Below, in pieces: positions 35,650 through 44,222 of a stretch of DNA of 64,000 nt. The DNA is from Pseudomonas sp. SORT22 (GTDB taxonomy: Bacteria; Pseudomonadota; Gammaproteobacteria; Pseudomonadales; Pseudomonadaceae). A program made the translations under genes and the position numbers. The notes under the pieces are model-generated. The model ran no database searches. It worked only from the letters and a program-made list of their open reading frames with translations, and had not been told where the DNA came from. Numbering within the stretch: the first letter of the stretch is position 1; every line of letters starts with the position of its first letter. Where the stretch lies: positions 3,224,501 through 3,288,500 of the forward strand of contig NZ_CP071007.1 of assembly GCF_018417635.1 (NCBI RefSeq), written 5' to 3'.

Positions 35650-36723
35650 TCAAGGGGTAATCGCCACCTTCATCACCCCATCCCGCTGATGGGCAAACAA
35701 CTCATACGCCGCCTCAATGTCATCGAGCTTGAAGTGATGGGTCACCAACGGCTTGAGGTCCACCTGGCCGCTGCCTACCACTTCCATCAGCCGGCGCATG
35801 CGCTCCTTGCCGCCGGGGCACAGGGTGCTGACGATGCGGTAGTCGCCAAGCCCTGCGGCAAAGGCGTCCAGCGGCAAGCGCAAGTCGCTTGAGTACACGC
35901 CCAGGCTCGACAAGGTGCCGCCGGGGCGCAGCACCCGCAACGCTGATTCGAAGGTCGATTGCGTGCCCAGCGCCTCGATGGCGACGTCAACCCCACGGCC
36001 ATCGGTGAGCTGCATGATCTGCTGGACCACATCGCCCTGGTTGAAATCCACTACATGGGTTGCACCGAGCTTGTGCGCCACTGCAATCCGCGCCGCGACG
36101 GTATCGACGCCAATGATCGTGGTCGCGCCCTTGAGCCGCGCGCCGGCGACGGCACACAGGCCAATCGGGCCGAGGGCAAAGACCACGACCGTGTCGCCTA
36201 TCTGCACCTCGCCACGCTCGGCGCCAGAAAACCCGGTAGACATGATGTCCGGGCACATCAGTACCTGCTCGTCGCTCAAGTGATCGGGAATGGCGCAGAG
36301 GTTGGCAGTGGCATCGGGCACCAGCAGGTACTCGGCCTGGCTGCCGTCGATGCTGTTGCCGAATTTCCAGCCGCCCGCCGCACGAAAGCCGTGGCGGGTA
36401 TCCGGCCCGTCCTGGGCGCCGCAACCGCACAGGCAGGCAAAGCTGTGGCCGCTTGGGGTGATGGCGCCGGCGATCACCCGCTGGCCTTCGACAAAACCCT
36501 GTACCTGGGAGCCGAGCTTTTCGATCACCCCCACCGGCTCGTGGCCGATGGTCAAGCCCTTGGCCACCGGATACTCACCGCGCAGGATGTGCACGTCGGT
36601 GCCGCACAAGGTTGTGGTGGTGATGCGGATCAGCGCATCCAGCGGGCCCACTTCGGGGATCGGCTTTTCGTCCAGCACGATGCGGTTCTTTTCAACGAAA
36701 ATCGCAGCTTTCATCTTGGCCAT
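35650..36723 (-). CDS. Zinc-dependent alcohol dehydrogenase (MDR family)
   Basis: 357-residue medium-chain dehydrogenase. Catalytic zinc ligands are in TLCGTDVHILRGEYP and IGHEPVGVIEKLG, and the NAD(P) site is VFALGPIGLCAVAGARLKGA. The segment where four structural-zinc cysteines usually occur reads CLCGCGAQDG, with only three closely spaced Cys, so the structural zinc may be absent or altered. The ATG at 36723 follows GAGG by 8 bases; the longer reading has 12 extra residues. Substrate not evident; related annotated enzymes reduce short-chain aldehydes and ketones. It is divergent from the lipoprotein gene at 36889. Confidence 0.86.
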   Translation of the reverse strand: MAKMKAAIFVEKNRIVLDEKPIPEVGPLDALIRITTTTLCGTDVHILRGEYPVAKGLTIGHEPVGVIEKLGSQVQGFVEGQRVIAGAITPSGHSFACLCGCGAQDGPDTRHGFRAAGGWKFGNSIDGSQAEYLLVPDATANLCAIPDHLSDEQVLMCPDIMSTGFSGAERGEVQIGDTVVVFALGPIGLCAVAGARLKGATTIIGVDTVAARIAVAHKLGATHVVDFNQGDVVQQIMQLTDGRGVDVAIEALGTQSTFESALRVLRPGGTLSSLGVYSSDLRLPLDAFAAGLGDYRIVSTLCPGGKERMRRLMEVVGSGQVDLKPLVTHHFKLDDIEAAYELFAHQRDGVMKVAITP

Positions 36724-36888
36724 GGCGGTGTCCTCGACGGGGCGGTAGTGATTGTCCACCCTGCGCCCGACAGGCCCGGGTGCGCTTGACCGGGGTCAAT
36801 GAACTGGCGGCCAGGCCAAGAGCTGCTAGCGTTGTTCAGGCGATCAATTCCCCGTCCCGTGCGGTCATTGCCAAGGATACGAACGTCG

Positions 36889-37566
36889 ATGAAACCCACC
36901 TTGCGCTCCACCCTGCTCTGCTCTGCCCTTATCGTCCTTGCCGGTTGCTCCAGCAGCCAGGTCGACCCCAGCCAGTACTCCGGGTTTCTCAAGGACTATA
37001 GCCGCCTCAAGCCCGCCGAAAGCAGCTCCGGCAAGCCGGTGATGCGCTGGATCGACCCACAAGTGAAGGCCGCGCGCTTTACCCAGGTGTTTATCGAGCC
37101 CAGCCAGTTCTACCCCAAGCCCCAGCCTACCGCGGCGATTTCGCCGCAAATCCTCAGCCAGATCACCCAGTACTACAACACCGCGCTCAAGCGTGAACTG
37201 GGCGCCGAATTGCCCTTGGCTCAGGGCCCGGGCCCCGGCGTGCTGGTGGTGCGCCCGGCGATCACCGCGGTATCGACCAAGACCGAAGGCCTGAAACCCT
37301 ACGAAGTGATCCCCATCGCCCTGGTGGCCGCTGCGGTCAATACCGCCGCCGGCGGCCGCGACCAGGAAGTCGACATCGCCACCGAGGCGGCCTTCCTCGA
37401 CGGCGGCAATAACAAGGTGATTGCTCAGGTGGTGCGCAAAGGCACCGGCGAGGCCCTGGAAAACGACACCTCCAAGCTGGCCCTGGAGAACGTCAAGCCG
37501 GTGCTGGACGGTTGGGCCAGTGACCTGCGCAAAAGCTTCGCCAAGCTCAAGAGCGAGTCGCGCTAG
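36889..37566 (+). CDS. DUF3313-like outer-membrane lipoprotein
   Basis: 225-residue lipoprotein, lipobox VLAGC (Cys20). The mature part begins SSSQVDPSQYSGFLKDYSRLK and then reads FIEPSQFYPKPQP and VVRPAITAVSTKTEGLKPYE, a pattern I associate with the DUF3313 family. Function unknown. The ATG at 36889 follows AAGGA (36873-36877). The gene stands alone, divergent from the alcohol dehydrogenase, with a terminator-like hairpin 15 bases after the stop. Confidence 0.83.
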   Translation: MKPTLRSTLLCSALIVLAGCSSSQVDPSQYSGFLKDYSRLKPAESSSGKPVMRWIDPQVKAARFTQVFIEPSQFYPKPQPTAAISPQILSQITQYYNTALKRELGAELPLAQGPGPGVLVVRPAITAVSTKTEGLKPYEVIPIALVAAAVNTAAGGRDQEVDIATEAAFLDGGNNKVIAQVVRKGTGEALENDTSKLALENVKPVLDGWASDLRKSFAKLKSESR

Positions 37567-37580
37567 CTACTGACACTGGA

Positions 37581-37616
37581 GCGCACCGGGTTCACTGCGT
37601 TGATCCCGGTGTGCGC
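37581..37616 (+). terminator. Possible rho-independent terminator after the lipoprotein gene
   Basis: GCGCACCGGG (37581-37590) can pair with CCCGGTGTGCGC (37605-37616), with a two-base bulge in the 3' arm and a 14-base loop. GCAGGGCTTTT follows, so the T-run is short and not immediate. Position between the lipoprotein and phosphatase genes fits a terminator, but a weak one. Confidence 0.4.
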
Positions 37617-37657
37617 TGCAGGGCTTTTCGGCGTGCGAACTGATAGGGAAATCGACC

Positions 37658-39316
37658 ATGTCCCAGCTCCTGGACCCCACCTCCAACGAAAGCAAGTACG
37701 CCAAGCTCGCCAGCACCGCGATCATCGGCGCGATCACCCCCACCAGCGTGCGCCTGTGGTTTCGCGTGTACCTGCCCGGCGATTGGGTGCTGGTGGTCAC
37801 TACGGCGCCGCTGAGCGGCGACCTGCAGCGACTCGATGAGCTGCCGGTGGCCGATTTCCTGAAAAAGTACAAGATCAAGCCGGTGTTCACCCAGGCGCAA
37901 ACCTTCAGCTTCGACAGCGACCTCACCGGTGTCTTTGCGGTGACTGGCCTGAAGGCGCAAAGCACCTACTACTACGCCCTGATCAGCAACATCAGCGACC
38001 GCGACATCATTCGCCGGCGTACCGAAATCGGTGGCGACAGACCGAAAAGCCTGATTACCCCGGCGGCCAACCCGCAGACCCTGACCTTCGGCTTCTACAG
38101 CTGCCACGACCCGATCAGCGCCGACGGCAGTGCCGGCGCCTGGCCGCTGCTGCACCAGCAACTGGTCGACCAGCGCGCGCAATTCGTCATCGGCGGTGGT
38201 GACCAGATGTATGTCGACACCAACAAGAAAAACGGCTTCCTGGATATCTGGGAATGGCTCAAGGACAACAAGCAGGCGCTGCTGGCCCAGTTCAAGCAAG
38301 GCAGCAGCTACGACAAGGCCGGCATCGAGAAGTACCTGCTGAACATCTACCGCTGGTACTACCGGGTGTACTGGAACATCCCGACCCTGCGCGAGGTGTA
38401 CGAGCAGTTCCCCCAGTACATGATCTGGGACGATCACGAAATCATGGACGGCTGGGGCTCGCTGACCAACAAGGAGCGGCAAAAGCGTATCTCGCTGTTG
38501 TTCGAAAGCTCCAGTAACGGCGCCACCAATCAAATGCTCGTCGACCTGATGTGGCGTGCCGCCTGCCGTGCCTACTACGAGTATGAGCACAGCCGCAACC
38601 CGATTACCTCGATCAACCTCGACAAGCCCGACGACTGCCATTGGGACTACGCCTTCGAGCAAGGCGGCTCGGCCTTTTACGTGCTGGACATGCGTGGCCA
38701 CCACGATGTCGAGGCCAAGGACCCGCACAAGATTCTTGGCAGCGCACAGATGAAGCGCTTCAAGGACTGGTTGAACAGTGCCGTGGTGCAAAGCGCCAAG
38801 GCGGTGTTCATCGTCTCGCCGGTGCCGGTCATGCACTGGAAGAACGTGGTCACCAACGGCGCCGATTTCGGCTCGCTGAAGGATGACTGCATGGATGAGT
38901 GGGACCACAAGAGCAACCAGGCCGAACGCAAGGTGCTGCTCGATCAGGTCTACGCAGCGTTGGGCAAGAGCGCCAGGCCGGTGGTGTTTCTCAGCGGCGA
39001 CGTGCACTGCGCGGCGGTGTTTCGCCTGTTGCACAAGCAATACCCGGCGGCCAAGGTGTTCCAGGTCACCTCCAGTGCCATCTCGCGCGTACCAGCGCCA
39101 GGCATGCTCAAGCTGGCCATCAGCGGCGGCGGCGAGATGCCGGGCATTGCCAACATGGTCTGCGAGCGCTGGTACGCCATGGCCGGTTCGAAGAACTTCG
39201 CCATGCTCAGCGTGCGCCCGTCGCTGGACGGCCAGCAGACTGAAGTGCTGGTGGAACTGCATTGGCCCAGTGGCGAGGACGGCGAACTGACCAAGCGCCG
39301 GGTGTTGCTCAAGTAG
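37658..39316 (+). CDS. PhoD-like metallophosphatase
   Basis: 552-residue protein of the alkaline phosphatase D-like superfamily. Metal-site motifs are GGGDQMY (Asp182), IWDDHEIMDGWG (Asp258-Glu261) and LSGDVHC (Asp448, His450), in the order expected of calcineurin-like phosphoesterases. The first 120 residues form a beta-rich N-terminal domain (TPTSVRLWFRVYLPGD). PhoD itself is Tat-exported, but no signal peptide is seen here, so this one is probably cytoplasmic. Substrate unknown. It is 44 bases upstream of the HNH gene on the same strand, so these may be cotranscribed. Confidence 0.84.
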   Translation: MSQLLDPTSNESKYAKLASTAIIGAITPTSVRLWFRVYLPGDWVLVVTTAPLSGDLQRLDELPVADFLKKYKIKPVFTQAQTFSFDSDLTGVFAVTGLKAQSTYYYALISNISDRDIIRRRTEIGGDRPKSLITPAANPQTLTFGFYSCHDPISADGSAGAWPLLHQQLVDQRAQFVIGGGDQMYVDTNKKNGFLDIWEWLKDNKQALLAQFKQGSSYDKAGIEKYLLNIYRWYYRVYWNIPTLREVYEQFPQYMIWDDHEIMDGWGSLTNKERQKRISLLFESSSNGATNQMLVDLMWRAACRAYYEYEHSRNPITSINLDKPDDCHWDYAFEQGGSAFYVLDMRGHHDVEAKDPHKILGSAQMKRFKDWLNSAVVQSAKAVFIVSPVPVMHWKNVVTNGADFGSLKDDCMDEWDHKSNQAERKVLLDQVYAALGKSARPVVFLSGDVHCAAVFRLLHKQYPAAKVFQVTSSAISRVPAPGMLKLAISGGGEMPGIANMVCERWYAMAGSKNFAMLSVRPSLDGQQTEVLVELHWPSGEDGELTKRRVLLK

Positions 39317-39360
39317 CGCTACACTGATTGGGTGTCACCGTTGCCCATGAGGGCTGAGTC

Positions 39361-40449
39361 ATGCGTCCGGTCACCAAGCAGCCACGCCATGCGAAATACT
39401 CGCCGCCGCAGAAGCTCTTGCTAGGCGGCACCGTGGCGGCCCTTTTTCAGAAAATCGCCGGTGTCACGTCTGCGACGCCAACCTACCAGATACCCCTGAC
39501 TCTGGCCTTGCAAGTACTGTTGGACCACGTTACAGGCCTGCGTATCCGGCGCATTACGCCTGCCGAGCAAACCGTGCTGGCAAGTGGGCTGATGCAACGG
39601 ATCAGTAAAATCTACAAAACGGCTGCATTGCCTCTGACTGACGAACTGGGCGCCTTCTGCTCTTATTGCGGTACTGCCTTGCCTGGCCTGATCGAAGTCG
39701 AACACGCCCTACCCAAGAGCCATTTCCCTTACTACGCCGTGGAGTGGAAGAATTTCCTTCTGGCCTGCAGCCCATGCAACACGTGCAAAGCCGATGACCC
39801 GGATCGAAAAACCGCAACAAGCTGGGCACAGGCTTTTTCCCCGACCGAACAACAATTGCATAACAGTATCCGTCAGCAACACTACATCTGGCCGGACCTG
39901 AACGCTGGCTGCTGGCAGGCATTGCCCAACCAACTGCAGTACCTGGACCCTAAAGTGCAGACATGGACTGTGTTGAATGCAGCAGAATCGGTCAGTGCGG
40001 GAATCAGGCTCACTGCTTATGACGTGATACAGCACAAGGTCCTGGCCAACCTCGATGCCAGTATCGGCGGCGGCCCCTTCGGCGACGTGGAGGTTGCCGT
40101 GGTTGTCAGTGACGCCAACGGCCGGGCGACAGAGATGATCGACTTGCTGGGCTTGAATGCCGACTCTTCCAGCGTCTTCGATCGACGGCTGATGAATCGC
40201 ACCAGGGCCTGGTTCGATGCCTTGGAGGAGTGCCGATTGCTCAGCCGCGTCGACCCCGACCCCAAACACAACTGGCTGTGGCCGATCACTCTGCGACGCG
40301 CAGCAAGTTCCGGATTCTATTCAGTCTGGCTGACGGTCATGCAGGCGTTCGACAACTCGCACGGCACCCACTATGCAAAAGCTTTCGTCAATGACTCCGC
40401 CAGCAAGTTGTATTACCCCAGCACCAACATCAGCCAGCTCCCCTGCTGA
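39361..40449 (+). CDS. HNH endonuclease-domain protein
   Basis: 362-residue protein with a complete zinc-HNH core at residues 100-143. Cys100/Cys103 (CSYCG) and Cys136/Cys139 (ACSPCNTCK) are zinc ligands, His115 in EVEHALPKS is the catalytic histidine, and the intervening Asn and Asn140 complete the motif. The N-terminal 90 residues are basic and the C-terminal 220 residues unrecognised. Host-defence and restriction proteins often look like this, but so do other nucleases. Local base composition is lower in G+C than its neighbours (31 of 60 at 39841-39900), suggesting acquisition. The next gene starts 10 bases downstream. Confidence 0.8.
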   Translation: MRPVTKQPRHAKYSPPQKLLLGGTVAALFQKIAGVTSATPTYQIPLTLALQVLLDHVTGLRIRRITPAEQTVLASGLMQRISKIYKTAALPLTDELGAFCSYCGTALPGLIEVEHALPKSHFPYYAVEWKNFLLACSPCNTCKADDPDRKTATSWAQAFSPTEQQLHNSIRQQHYIWPDLNAGCWQALPNQLQYLDPKVQTWTVLNAAESVSAGIRLTAYDVIQHKVLANLDASIGGGPFGDVEVAVVVSDANGRATEMIDLLGLNADSSSVFDRRLMNRTRAWFDALEECRLLSRVDPDPKHNWLWPITLRRAASSGFYSVWLTVMQAFDNSHGTHYAKAFVNDSASKLYYPSTNISQLPC

Positions 40450-40459
40450 GTGAGGCGCC

Positions 40460-41290
40460 ATGAGACCCTTAGTACGCCCATTGCTGCCGAATCGGCTACG
40501 CCAGGCTCCCGCAGCACGACTGTTGTTGAGCGCTTTCGGCAACTTCTGTTCATTCTGCGAGCGCCCGCTGCTCGATGACGTTTGGGTGTGGAATGCCCGG
40601 ACAGGCGCATGCGTTGAAGGGGACAACTGCAGTGCCCAGGACTGGGAGCACCTCTATCTGCTTGATCATGATTGCCACCAAGCGCAACAACAGGCCGATC
40701 AACAGGAGTTGCCGTTGCTGATGCTGCCGACCGAATCGCTCGTGTCTTACCCTCATGGCGCCAACTATCCGTTGAGCTACTCATTCCAGTCGATTCAGAG
40801 GGTTTTGCTTGACGAAGACAACAGCGAGTATGAACGCGAGCCAATCGGCGCTGTGCTGATCTCTACAACCCACTACCGGGCCCAAGCCACCCTGCGTTAC
40901 TTCGCGCTCAATACGTCATACATCAATGCAGATGCCAACGAGTTGAGGATCCCTGGCCTGGACTATCTGTCGTTGCTTGACCGGCGCCTGGATCAACGTA
41001 CCGATGCCTGGAATTTTACCCAGGAAGCAGCCATGAGGATCAATGAAAGCCAGACGCAAGCGGTCAGAGAAGCTGGGCTCCAGCAGTTGCGGCTGCTTGT
41101 CGGCACAGTGGGCTTCTGGTCCACCTGCCGGACAGCCGCAGGAACCATCCTGCCCTATGAACAGTTGCAACAGGTGTTTGATCCGATCCCCTTGGGCCAG
41201 CTGGCCATTACCGTCCAGCCCCTGGAACACCACGCAGGCTTTCTCGGCAACGGCCCGCACCAGCCCTTCCCTGGTACAGCTCGGATCTAG
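40460..41290 (+). CDS. Unknown protein with a degenerate HNH-like zinc knuckle
   Basis: 276-residue protein I cannot place in a known family. It starts MRPLVRPLLPNRLRQAPAAR and has CSFC at residues 30-33, like its neighbour. The downstream knuckle reads LYLLDHDCHQAQQQ, with Asp69 where the first Cys should be and only Cys72 kept, and there is no EHxxP-type catalytic histidine motif. It looks like an inactive relative or partner of the upstream HNH protein. GAGG (40452-40455) precedes the ATG, and the 10-base gap implies cotranscription. Its stop overlaps that of sdaC by 4 bases (convergent). Confidence 0.7.
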   Translation: MRPLVRPLLPNRLRQAPAARLLLSAFGNFCSFCERPLLDDVWVWNARTGACVEGDNCSAQDWEHLYLLDHDCHQAQQQADQQELPLLMLPTESLVSYPHGANYPLSYSFQSIQRVLLDEDNSEYEREPIGAVLISTTHYRAQATLRYFALNTSYINADANELRIPGLDYLSLLDRRLDQRTDAWNFTQEAAMRINESQTQAVREAGLQQLRLLVGTVGFWSTCRTAAGTILPYEQLQQVFDPIPLGQLAITVQPLEHHAGFLGNGPHQPFPGTARI

Positions 41291-42585
41291 GCAAAAAACG
41301 AGAACAGAATCGCCGACAGGGTAATCAGGCCAATCAGCACCACAAACACGTTCGAGGCCTTGCCCGAGTATTTGCGCAGCGCCGGCACCTTGTGGATGGC
41401 GTACATCGGCATCAGGAACAGTAGGCAGGCGATGATCGGCCCGCCGAGGTTCTCGATCATGCCGAGGATGCTCGGGTTGAGGGTCGCCACGGCCCAGCAG
41501 GTGATGACCATGAACAACGCGGTCATCTGTTCCAGGCGCTTGCTTGAGACCTGTTTGCCACGGCTGCGCAGGCTTTTCACGATCATGCCCTGGAAGCCTT
41601 CGCTGGCACCGATGTAGTGGCCGAGGAACGACTTGGTGATTGCCACCAGGGCGATCAGCGGCGCGACAAAGGCGATCACCGGGGTCTGGAAGTGGTTGGC
41701 CAGGTACGACAGGATCGAGATGTTCTGCTGTTTGGCAGCGGCCAGGTCCGCCGGGCTCAGGGCCAGCACGCAACTGAAGCAGAAGAACATCACCGTCAGC
41801 ACCATCATCACGTGGGCGCTGGCGAGGATCTTGCCGCTCCTGGCGTCGGCCTGCTCGCCGTAGCGGTGCTTCTGGTCAACGGCAAAGGCGGAGATGATCG
41901 GCGAGTGGTTGAACGAGAACACCATTACCGGGATGGCCAGCCACAGGGTCTTGAAGAACAGCTCCAGGGGCATGCCCTCGCTGGCCTGGGCGAAGAAGGC
42001 GCCGTTCCAGTTGGGGATCAGGCTCACCGCCAGCAGCAACAGCGCGGCCACGAACGGGTAGACCAGCAGGCTCATGACCTTGACGATAATGCCCTGGCCG
42101 CTGCGCACCACGATCATCAGCCCGCAAATCAGCAGCAAGGCCAGCAGCGCCCGCGGCGGCGGGGTCATGTGCAGCTGGTGCTCCATGAAATTGCCCAGGG
42201 TGTTGGTCAGGGCGACGCTGTACACCAGCAGGATCGGGAAGATGGCAAAGAAGTACAGCAAGGTGATGAGCTTGCCGGCGCCGACGCCGAAGTGCTCTTC
42301 GACCACTTCGGTGATGTCTTCGCTGGCGCCGCGCTTGCCGGAAAGCACGAAGCGGGTCAGGCCGCGGTGAGCGTAGAAGGTCATCGGGAAGGCCAGTACC
42401 GCCAGGACCAGCAGCGGCCAGAAGCCCCCTACCCCGGCGTTGATCGGCAAGAACAGGGTACCGGCGCCGATGGCGGTGCCGTACAGGCCCAGGACCCAGG
42501 TGGTGTCGTGACGGCTCCAGGCACGGCTTTGCGCAGGCGCGGCCGAGTCCACACGAACGGTCGTGGTGCTATTTACATCAGTCAT
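41287..42585 (-). CDS. sdaC: Serine/proton symporter SdaC
   Basis: 432-residue HAAAP-family transporter, closely similar in recalled sequence to E. coli SdaC (429 residues). Shared blocks include LGLYGTAIGAGTLFLPINAG, FYAHRGLTRFVLSGK, WLAIPVMVFSFNHSPIIS and NPSILGMIENLGGPIIACLL. The ATG at 42585 gives MTDVNSTTTVRVDS, with AAGG 9 bases before it; the longer reading starts inside a REP element. It imports L-serine with protons. It is downstream of sdaA on the same strand with a REP pair between them. Confidence 0.92.
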   Translation of the reverse strand: MTDVNSTTTVRVDSAAPAQSRAWSRHDTTWVLGLYGTAIGAGTLFLPINAGVGGFWPLLVLAVLAFPMTFYAHRGLTRFVLSGKRGASEDITEVVEEHFGVGAGKLITLLYFFAIFPILLVYSVALTNTLGNFMEHQLHMTPPPRALLALLLICGLMIVVRSGQGIIVKVMSLLVYPFVAALLLLAVSLIPNWNGAFFAQASEGMPLELFFKTLWLAIPVMVFSFNHSPIISAFAVDQKHRYGEQADARSGKILASAHVMMVLTVMFFCFSCVLALSPADLAAAKQQNISILSYLANHFQTPVIAFVAPLIALVAITKSFLGHYIGASEGFQGMIVKSLRSRGKQVSSKRLEQMTALFMVITCWAVATLNPSILGMIENLGGPIIACLLFLMPMYAIHKVPALRKYSGKASNVFVVLIGLITLSAILFSFFA

Positions 42586-42645
42586 CGATATTGCCTTGTA
42601 GTTGTTTTTGTTGCGTATGAATAACTTTGGAACAGGGGTGCAGCT

Positions 42646-42695
42646 ATCGCGGGTCAAGCCCGCTCCCACATGTAGGAGCGGGCTTGACCCGCGAT
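42646..42695. repeat. REP pair between sdaA and sdaC
   Basis: ATCGCGGGTCAAGCCCGCTCCCACA (42646-42670) is followed immediately by its reverse complement (42671-42695), with one mismatch and no loop spacer. It starts 4 bases after the sdaA stop and lies 60 bases before the sdaC start. A hairpin here could weaken transcription into sdaC or protect the sdaA transcript end. Confidence 0.9.
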
Positions 42696-42699
42696 GGGA

Positions 42700-44076
42700 T
42701 CAACACTCGACGAAGGCGACCGCCAGGCCGCCGCGTGACGTCTCCTTGTAGTTGGCATGCATGTCGGCGCCGGTGTCGCGCATGGTGCGGATCACCCGGT
42801 CGAGGGAGATGAAGTGCTCGCCATCGCCACGCAAGGCCATCTGCACGGCGTTGATGGCCTTGACTGCAGCAATCGCGTTGCGCTCGATGCACGGCACCTG
42901 GACCAGGCCGCCGACCGGGTCGCAGGTCAGCCCGAGGTTGTGCTCAAGGGCGATTTCGGCGGCGTTTTCCACTTGCATGGGCGTTGCCCCCAGCACGTCG
43001 GCAAGGCCGGCCGCGGCCATGGCGCAGGCCGAACCGACCTCGCCCTGGCAGCCGACTTCGGCGCCGGAGATCGAGGCGTTCTTTTTGCACAGGATGCCCA
43101 CCGCAGCGGCGCTGAGGAGGAAGTCGACGACGTCGTTGTCGCAGGCCTCGGGGTTGAATTTCATGTAGTAGTGCAGCACCGCCGGGATGATGCCGGCGGC
43201 GCCATTGGTCGGTGCGGTGACCATGCGCCCGCCGGCGGCGTTTTCTTCGTTGACCGCCAGGGCGAACAGGTTGACCCACTCCATGGCGCTCAGGGTCGAG
43301 CCGATGACGTTGGGCTTGCCCAGCTCCTGCAGGCTGCGGTGCAGCTTGGCGGCGCGGCGCTTGACCTTGAGCCCGCCCGGCAAGATGCCTTCGTTGCGCA
43401 GGCCGTTGTCGACGCACTCGCGCATCGCCGCCCAGAGTTTCAGCAGGCCGCTGCGCACCTGGGCTTCCTCGCGCCAGGCCAGCTCGTTGGCCATCATCAC
43501 CTGGCTGACCCGCAGCTTGTGCTGCTTGCACAGCGCCAGCAACTGGGCGGCGCTGTCGAAGTCATAGGGCAGTTGCACCTGCTCGGCGCTGTTGCCGGCC
43601 GTGCCCACTTGCGCGGCCTCGACGATAAAACCGCCACCGACCGAATAGTAGGTTTGCTGCAGCAACGAGCCCGATGCGCTGCTGGCTTCCAGGGTCATGG
43701 CGTTGGGGTGATACGGCAGGCTTTCATCGAGCAGCAGCAAGTCGCTGGCGTAGTCGAATGCAATCGCCTGCGTGCCGTCGAGCATCAGTACCTGGCTTTG
43801 CTGCAGTTGCGCGATCAGCGGCTCGATGCTTTGCGGGTCGATCTGGTCCGGCCATTCGCCCATCAGCCCGAGCAGGCAGGCGCGGTCGGTGGCGTGGCCG
43901 ACGCCGGTGGCCGACAACGAGCCGTACAGGCGCACCTCGACCCGGCTGACCTGCTCCAGCAGGCCTTGCTCACGCAGGGCCTGGGCAAAGGTTGCCGCCG
44001 CACGCATGGGGCCTACGGTGTGGGAGCTGGAGGGGCCGATGCCAATCTTGAAAAGGTCGAAAACACTGATAGCCAT
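42700..44076 (-). CDS. sdaA: L-serine ammonia-lyase (iron-sulfur type)
   Basis: 458-residue single-chain serine dehydratase that converts L-serine to pyruvate and ammonia. The N-terminal beta domain opens with [20 protein letters not shown]. The alpha domain carries the cluster cysteines in [20 protein letters not shown] and [20 protein letters not shown]. The ATG at 44076 gives [12 protein letters not shown]; the longer start adds 8 residues. It is the first gene of the sdaA-sdaC unit, divergent from a LysR gene with 146 bases between, which is the likely control region. Confidence 0.94.
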   Translation of the reverse strand: MAISVFDLFKIGIGPSSSHTVGPMRAAATFAQALREQGLLEQVSRVEVRLYGSLSATGVGHATDRACLLGLMGEWPDQIDPQSIEPLIAQLQQSQVLMLDGTQAIAFDYASDLLLLDESLPYHPNAMTLEASSASGSLLQQTYYSVGGGFIVEAAQVGTAGNSAEQVQLPYDFDSAAQLLALCKQHKLRVSQVMMANELAWREEAQVRSGLLKLWAAMRECVDNGLRNEGILPGGLKVKRRAAKLHRSLQELGKPNVIGSTLSAMEWVNLFALAVNEENAAGGRMVTAPTNGAAGIIPAVLHYYMKFNPEACDNDVVDFLLSAAAVGILCKKNASISGAEVGCQGEVGSACAMAAAGLADVLGATPMQVENAAEIALEHNLGLTCDPVGGLVQVPCIERNAIAAVKAINAVQMALRGDGEHFISLDRVIRTMRDTGADMHANYKETSRGGLAVAFVEC

Positions 44077-44222
44077 GCTAATGCCTGACCGAGGCAACAA
44101 TCCATGTCACGCAACGGCACTGTTAAAAAATTGATGGGTGTCGCGAAGTTGCGCGATACTGCCCGGTCACTTGCGTGTTGACCAACGAAACTTTCTAAGC
44201 AAGCCTTTAGCAGAGCTAAACG

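Noticed and set aside
44077..44222. TTGACC at 44178-44183 as -35 of the LysR gene
   Set aside because: No acceptable -10 stands at 16-19 bases downstream, so it is not listed as a promoter.
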